From: Enterobacteriaceae bacterium UBA2655
GTDB lineage: Bacteria > Pseudomonadota > Gammaproteobacteria > Enterobacterales > Enterobacteriaceae
NCBI GenBank assembly: GCA_002359495.1
Contig: DENB01000041.1
Coordinates: forward strand, 73,858-94,939
Length of the DNA: 21,082 nucleotides
Direction: 5' to 3'
Part shown: positions 16,803 to 21,082 of the stretch, piece by piece
Layout: the number at the start of each line of letters is the position of its first letter
How positions within the stretch are numbered: position 1 is the stretch's first letter
The notes under the pieces: model-generated
The model's input: only the letters and a program-made list of their open reading frames with translations
The model's database searches: none
What the model was told of the DNA's origin: nothing
Program-made: the position numbers and the translations under genes

Positions 16803-17273
16803 GTGAAACTGCAGCTTGTTGCCGTCGGCACGAAAATGCCCGACTGGGTACAAACCGGTTTTATGGAATACCTGCGCCGCTTTCCTAAAGATATGCCGCT
16901 GGAGTTGACCGAAGTTCAGGCCGGCAAACGCGGTAAAAATGCCGACATCAAACGCATTCTGGAGAAGGAAGGCGAAGCGATGTTGGCAGCGACAGGAAAA
17001 GGCAATCGTATCGTCACTCTCGATATTCCTGGCCATCCGTGGGAAACCCCGCAGCTGGCGCACCAGCTTGAGCGCTGGAAACAGGATGGTCGCGACGTCA
17101 GTCTGCTGATCGGCGGCCCGGAAGGGCTGGCGCCCGCCTGCAAGGCGGCGGCGGAGCAGAGCTGGTCGCTTTCCGCCCTGACGCTGCCCCACCCGCTGGT
17201 GCGCGTGCTGGTGGCGGAAAGCCTTTATCGTGCATGGAGCATAACGGCCAATCATCCTTATCATCGTGAATAA
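16803..17273 (+). CDS. rlmH: 23S rRNA (pseudouridine-1915-N3) methyltransferase RlmH
   Basis: RlmH is a SPOUT-fold methyltransferase that modifies pseudouridine 1915 in helix 69 of 23S rRNA. It has 156 residues (E. coli 155). The AdoMet-binding knot motifs are LLIGGPEG (101-108) and the C-terminal [20 protein letters not shown]. The terminal YHRE contributes to the active site. The GTG start gives the exact family beginning [20 protein letters not shown]. The extra residue relative to E. coli is in the TGKGN loop around residue 66. A 34-base gap separates it from mrdA. Confidence 0.97.
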   Translation: MKLQLVAVGTKMPDWVQTGFMEYLRRFPKDMPLELTEVQAGKRGKNADIKRILEKEGEAMLAATGKGNRIVTLDIPGHPWETPQLAHQLERWKQDGRDVSLLIGGPEGLAPACKAAAEQSWSLSALTLPHPLVRVLVAESLYRAWSITANHPYHRE

Positions 17274-17307
17274 CCGATAAGGTCACCCCCGACTTAACAA
17301 GCTGCGG

Positions 17308-19212
17308 ATGAAATTACAAAGCAACGCCTTTCGCGATTACAGCGCCGAACAGAAACTTTTTGTCCGTCGGGCGCTTGTCGCTTTCGTCGGCATTTTTCTG
17401 CTCTCCTGCGTGCTGGTGGTAAACCTTTACCACCTGCAAATTTTGCGCTTTGAAGATTACAGCACCCGTTCCAATGAAAACCGCATCAAGCTGGTGCCGG
17501 TTGCGCCCAGTCGCGGCATCATTTATGACCGCAACGGTACGCCGCTGGCGCTAAACCGCACGATTTATCAGGCGGAGCTGGTGCCGGAGAAGGTGGACGA
17601 TCTGCAAAAAACGCTGCAGGATCTGCGCCCGGTGCTCGACCTCAGCGATGACGACCTCGTCGCCTTCGAGAAAGAGCGCAAGCGTTCGCGACGCTTCACC
17701 TCTATTCCGCTGAAAACCGGCCTGAACGACGTGCAGGTGGCGCGCTTCGCCGTCAATCAGTATCGCTTTCCCGGCGTCGAGGTAAAAGGCTATCAGCGCC
17801 GTTACTACCCTTACGGCCCGACGCTGACCCACGTGGTGGGCTACGTTTCGAAAATCAACGATCGCGACGTCGCGCGGCTGGATAAAGAGGGCAAATGGCC
17901 TAACTACGCGGCGACGCACGACATCGGCAAGCTGGGCATCGAAAGTTACTATGAGGACGTGCTGCACGGCAAAACCGGCTACGAAGAGGTCGAGGTCAAC
18001 AACCGCGGCCGGGTGATCCGTCAGCTGCACGAACAGTCGCCGCAGGCCGGACGGGATATCTGGCTCACCATCGATCTCAAGCTGCAGCAATATATCGAAA
18101 CGCTGCTGGCGGGCAGTCGCGCGGCGGTAGTGGTGAGCGATCCGCGCACCGGCGAAATTCTCGCGCTGGTCTCTACGCCGAGCTACGATCCCAATCTGTT
18201 CGTCGACGGTATCACCAGCAAAGACTATAAGGCGCTGCTGACCGACGAGAACCGTCCGCTCTATAACCGCGCCATTCAGGCCTCCTATCCGCCCGCCTCG
18301 ACGGTGAAGCCCTATGTCGCCGTTTCCGCGCTGAGCGCGGGCGTGATTACCCGCAACACCAGCCTGTTCGATCCCGGCTGGTGGCAGCTGCCCGGCTCGG
18401 AAAAGCGTTACCGCGACTGGAAAAAATGGGGGCATGGCCGCCTTAACGTGACCCGTTCGCTGGAGGAGTCCGCCGACACCTTCTTCTACCAGGTCGCCTA
18501 TGACATGGGGATCGATCGTCTGGCCGAGTGGATGAATAAATTCGGCTACGGCCATCGCACCGGCATCGATCTGCCGCAGGAGAGCCCGGGCAACATGCCG
18601 ACGCGCGACTGGAAAATGAAGCGCTTCAAAAAACCCTGGTATCAGGGCGATACCATACCGGTGGGCATCGGCCAGGGCTACTGGACCGCCACGCCGGTAC
18701 AGATGAACAAGGCGCTGATGATCCTGATCAACGACGGCGTAGTGAAGGTGCCGCATCTGCTGCGCGCCACGCGCGAAGGAAACGCCATGACGCCCTTCCG
18801 TCAGCCGCCCGACGCGCCGATCGGCGATATCCACTCCGGCTACTGGGAACTGGCGAAAGACGGCATGTATGGCGTCGCCAACCGGGCGAACGGCACCGCG
18901 CATAAGAGCTTTGCGGACGCGCCTTATAAAATCGCGGCGAAATCCGGTACCGCTCAGGTATTCGGTTTGAAAGAGAACGAAACCTATAACGCGCACAAAA
19001 TCGCCGAACGCCTGCGCGACCATAAATTAATGACCGCCTTCGCGCCTTATGACAAGCCGCGCGTAGCCGTCACCATGATTCTGGAAAACGGCGGCGCCGG
19101 CCCGGCGGTCGGCACCGTGATGCGCCAGATCCTGGACCACATTATGTTAGGCGATAACAATACGGTATTGCCGGAAGCGGCGCCGACGCCGCCCGGCTAC
19201 GAAGGTGAATAA
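17308..19212 (+). CDS. mrdA: penicillin-binding protein 2, elongasome transpeptidase
   Basis: PBP2 is the class B PBP that crosslinks peptidoglycan in side-wall growth with RodA; it is the mecillinam target. It has 634 residues (E. coli 633). A single N-terminal membrane anchor is at about 21-43, then the pedestal/dimerisation domain from [14 protein letters not shown], then the transpeptidase domain with S331-TVK (SxxK), SAD at 388-390 in the SxN position, and KSGT at 545-548. The residue before the catalytic serine is alanine (YPPA-STVK) where E. coli has glycine. The ribosome site is weak. mrdB begins two bases after the stop, consistent with a 1:1 complex. Confidence 0.97.
   Translation: MKLQSNAFRDYSAEQKLFVRRALVAFVGIFLLSCVLVVNLYHLQILRFEDYSTRSNENRIKLVPVAPSRGIIYDRNGTPLALNRTIYQAELVPEKVDDLQKTLQDLRPVLDLSDDDLVAFEKERKRSRRFTSIPLKTGLNDVQVARFAVNQYRFPGVEVKGYQRRYYPYGPTLTHVVGYVSKINDRDVARLDKEGKWPNYAATHDIGKLGIESYYEDVLHGKTGYEEVEVNNRGRVIRQLHEQSPQAGRDIWLTIDLKLQQYIETLLAGSRAAVVVSDPRTGEILALVSTPSYDPNLFVDGITSKDYKALLTDENRPLYNRAIQASYPPASTVKPYVAVSALSAGVITRNTSLFDPGWWQLPGSEKRYRDWKKWGHGRLNVTRSLEESADTFFYQVAYDMGIDRLAEWMNKFGYGHRTGIDLPQESPGNMPTRDWKMKRFKKPWYQGDTIPVGIGQGYWTATPVQMNKALMILINDGVVKVPHLLRATREGNAMTPFRQPPDAPIGDIHSGYWELAKDGMYGVANRANGTAHKSFADAPYKIAAKSGTAQVFGLKENETYNAHKIAERLRDHKLMTAFAPYDKPRVAVTMILENGGAGPAVGTVMRQILDHIMLGDNNTVLPEAAPTPPGYEGE
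19202..19205 (+). promoter_or_regulatory. ribosome-binding site favouring the first mrdB start
   Basis: AAGG lies nine bases before ATG 19215 and 15 bases before ATG 19221. The spacing favours the first, although the E. coli protein aligns with the second. Confidence 0.45.
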
Positions 19213-19214
19213 CG

Positions 19215-20333
19215 ATGTCCATGAGCGATAATCCGCAAAAAAAGTCGATCTGGACGCGTATCCATATCGATCCCCTGTTTTTAATGGTGATCCTCGGCCT
19301 GCTGACCTATAGCGCCATCGTCATCTGGAGCGCCAGCGGACAAGATCCCGGCATGATGGAGCGTAAGATCGGCCAGATTCTGATGGGTCTGGTGATCATG
19401 ATCGTCATGGCGCAGGTACCGCCCCGCGTCTATGAAAGCTGGGCGCCCTATCTCTATATCTTTTGCGTCATTCTGCTGGTCGCCGTTGACGCCTTCGGCC
19501 ATATCAGTAAGGGGGCGCAGCGCTGGCTCGATCTCGGCGTGGTGCGCTTCCAGCCTTCGGAGATTGCGAAAATCGCCGTGCCGCTGATGGTCGCGCGCTT
19601 TATCAACCGCGACGTCTGCCCGCCGACGTTGAAAAACACCGGCATTGCGCTGGTGCTGATTTTCGTGCCGACGCTGCTGGTGGCGGCGCAGCCGGATCTG
19701 GGCACCGCCATTCTGATCGCCGCTTCCGGGCTGTTCGTGCTGTTTCTCTCTGGCATGAGCTGGAAGCTGATCGGCGTCGCCGTGGTGCTGGTGGCCGCCT
19801 TTATTCCGGTTCTCTGGTTCTTTCTGATGCATGACTACCAGCGCGACCGCGTCATGATGCTGCTCGATCCCGAGAGCGATCCGCTGGGCGCCGGCTATCA
19901 CATTATTCAGTCGAAAATCGCCATCGGTTCCGGCGGCCTGCGCGGCAAAGGCTGGCTGCACGGCACGCAGTCGCAGCTGGAGTTTTTGCCCGAGCGCCAC
20001 ACCGACTTTATTTTCGCGGTGCTGGCCGAGGAGCTGGGACTGGTCGGGGTATTGATCCTGCTGGTGCTCTATCTGCTGCTGATTATGCGCGGATTGATTA
20101 TCGCCGCGCGGGCGCAAACCACCTTTGGCCGCGTTATGGCCGGCGGTTTAATGCTGATTTTATTCGTTTATGTTTTCGTTAACATCGGCATGGTTAGTGG
20201 TATCTTACCGGTGGTCGGCGTGCCTTTGCCGCTGGTAAGCTATGGCGGCTCCGCGCTGATCGTGTTAATGGCCGGATTCGGCATCGTGATGTCGATCCAT
20301 ACTCATCGAAAAATGTTATCAAAAAGCGTTTAA
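19215..20333 (+). CDS. mrdB: peptidoglycan glycosyltransferase RodA (SEDS family)
   Basis: RodA is a polytopic membrane polymerase that makes glycan strands from lipid II for cell elongation and works as a pair with PBP2. It has 372 residues from ATG 19215, or 370 from ATG 19221, which equals E. coli. About ten hydrophobic segments are visible. The SEDS-conserved stretch [14 protein letters not shown] carries the catalytic aspartate D264 (D262 in E. coli numbering). Other conserved blocks are [29 protein letters not shown] and the C-terminal [12 protein letters not shown]. rlpA follows 12 bases after the stop. Confidence 0.97.
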   Translation: MSMSDNPQKKSIWTRIHIDPLFLMVILGLLTYSAIVIWSASGQDPGMMERKIGQILMGLVIMIVMAQVPPRVYESWAPYLYIFCVILLVAVDAFGHISKGAQRWLDLGVVRFQPSEIAKIAVPLMVARFINRDVCPPTLKNTGIALVLIFVPTLLVAAQPDLGTAILIAASGLFVLFLSGMSWKLIGVAVVLVAAFIPVLWFFLMHDYQRDRVMMLLDPESDPLGAGYHIIQSKIAIGSGGLRGKGWLHGTQSQLEFLPERHTDFIFAVLAEELGLVGVLILLVLYLLLIMRGLIIAARAQTTFGRVMAGGLMLILFVYVFVNIGMVSGILPVVGVPLPLVSYGGSALIVLMAGFGIVMSIHTHRKMLSKSV

Positions 20334-20345
20334 GAGGCTGCACTC

Positions 20346-21082
20346 ATGCGTAAGGACTGGCTTGGCGTTGGATTGGCGACACTGTTACTGGCGGCATGTA
20401 GCGCGCCGGAACAGCAGCAGTATACGGCTCCGCCGCAACCGGCGTATAACGGACCCGTGGTGGAAATTCCCGGCGTAGAACCGCGTTACGAAGCTGTCGA
20501 TCCTAACACCAGCCAGGATTACAGCGTCAACGGCAAGACCTACCGCATCATTAAAAATCCGGCCAACTACAGCGAAGTGGGCCTGGCTGGCTGGTACGGC
20601 GACGAGGCGCAGGGAAAACGCACCGCCACCGGCGAAGCTTTCGATCCTGACGCCCTGAGCGCCGCGCATCCGACATTGCCGCTGCCGAGCTATGTGCGCG
20701 TCACCAACCTGGCCAACGGGCGTCAGATCGTGGTGCGCGTTAATGACCGTGGTCCCTATGTGCCGGGCCGCATTATCGATCTCTCCCGCGCCGCCGGGGA
20801 TCGTCTGAACATCTCCAACAATACGCGCGTGCGCCTCGATTATATCGCGGTCGCGCCCGATGGCTCGCTCTCCGGTCCCGGCACCATTGGCACGCGCGTC
20901 GCGAAACAGAGCTATGCATTGCCTGCGCGCCCCGATCTCAGCGGCGGCATGACGATGACGGGCGGCGAGGCGGCGCCTTCTGCCGAAGCGGATACCCATC
21001 CGGTTGATAACAGCACGCTGCAAAGCGGCGACAATATCGGCGCGCCGGTACGCAGCAGCGGCTTTTTAGGCGCGCCGCAGCC
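20346..21082 (+). CDS. rlpA: rare lipoprotein A RlpA, 3' end cut by the window
   Basis: This is an outer-membrane septal-ring lipoprotein; the first 245 codons are present and the frame is open to the window edge. The signal peptide has lipobox LAAC with lipidated C18. A Pro/Gln-rich linker follows. The double-psi beta-barrel domain spans about residues 77-172, from GLAGWYGDEAQGKRTATGE to RLDYIAVAP. E97, H108 and D134 (VNDRGPYVPGRIIDL) match residues important for lytic transglycosylase activity in Pseudomonas RlpA. The E. coli orthologue is reported to lack detectable activity, so activity here is open. The C-terminal SPOR domain, which binds denuded glycans, should lie beyond the window. 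GAGG (20334-20337) lies eight bases before the ATG. Confidence 0.94.
   Translation, partial: MRKDWLGVGLATLLLAACSAPEQQQYTAPPQPAYNGPVVEIPGVEPRYEAVDPNTSQDYSVNGKTYRIIKNPANYSEVGLAGWYGDEAQGKRTATGEAFDPDALSAAHPTLPLPSYVRVTNLANGRQIVVRVNDRGPYVPGRIIDLSRAAGDRLNISNNTRVRLDYIAVAPDGSLSGPGTIGTRVAKQSYALPARPDLSGGMTMTGGEAAPSAEADTHPVDNSTLQSGDNIGAPVRSSGFLGAPQ

Noticed and set aside
17551..19023. 490-codon minus-strand open frame opposite mrdA
   Set aside because: It is fully antisense to PBP2, which has all catalytic motifs intact. The same applies to long minus frames opposite ybeZ, corC, miaB, holA and mrdB.
1..21082. Mobile element, CRISPR, prophage, toxin-antitoxin or defence system
   Set aside because: I looked for transposase or integrase motifs, regularly spaced repeats, small paired toxin/antitoxin frames and composition breaks. 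All coding DNA is assigned to conserved housekeeping genes in the expected order.

Overview
The window is a stretch of core chromosome from an enteric gammaproteobacterium. Every protein-coding gene is recognisable as an Escherichia coli-type orthologue, and gene order follows the E. coli ubiF-miaB-ybeZYX-lnt-gltIJKL-...-leuS-lptE-holA-nadD-...-rsfS-rlmH-mrdA-mrdB-rlpA region. The sequence is GC-rich. It lacks cobC between nadD and rsfS, and it lacks the rihA/hscC/djl cluster that E. coli carries between gltL and ybeL. Together with protein-level divergence from E. coli, this points to Erwiniaceae (Pantoea/Mixta/Erwinia type). The genus is an inference, not something the sequence proves.

Layout. 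Positions 1-110 hold the 3' part of a tRNA-Gln(CUG) gene and its terminator, the end of a tRNA operon. ubiF (ubiquinone hydroxylase) lies on the minus strand and converges on it. From about 1490 nearly everything is on the plus strand. miaB (tRNA methylthiolation) ends in its own terminator. Next comes an RNA/envelope operon of phoH-like ybeZ, ybeY, corC and lnt, which includes two tandem hairpins between ybeY and corC. A 370-base regulatory stretch follows, then the glutamate/aspartate ABC transporter gltIJKL. ybeL (zinc ribbon, DUF1451) is on the minus strand and converges on gltL. The rest is a long plus-strand run: leuS, lptE, holA, nadD, rsfS, rlmH, mrdA (PBP2), mrdB (RodA) and rlpA, the last cut by the window end.

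How the genes work together. The right half combines translation (LeuS, RsfS, RlmH), LPS export (LptE), replication (HolA), NAD synthesis (NadD) and the elongasome core (PBP2 with RodA, then RlpA). The left half combines tRNA and rRNA maturation (MiaB, YbeY) with envelope lipoprotein acylation (Lnt). The most information-rich noncoding DNA surrounds gltI. It has a match to the sigma-54 consensus, a cluster of palindromes, a candidate sigma-70 promoter, and a 13-base C/A-rich element exactly complementary to the R1 seed of the sRNA GcvB as I remember it. Downstream of gltI is an apparent SroC sRNA, the known GcvB sponge, ending in a strong terminator only 13 bases before gltJ.

I found no mobile element, CRISPR array, prophage, toxin-antitoxin or defence system, and no convincing undescribed protein system. 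The window is essentially housekeeping; the items worth a second look are regulatory.
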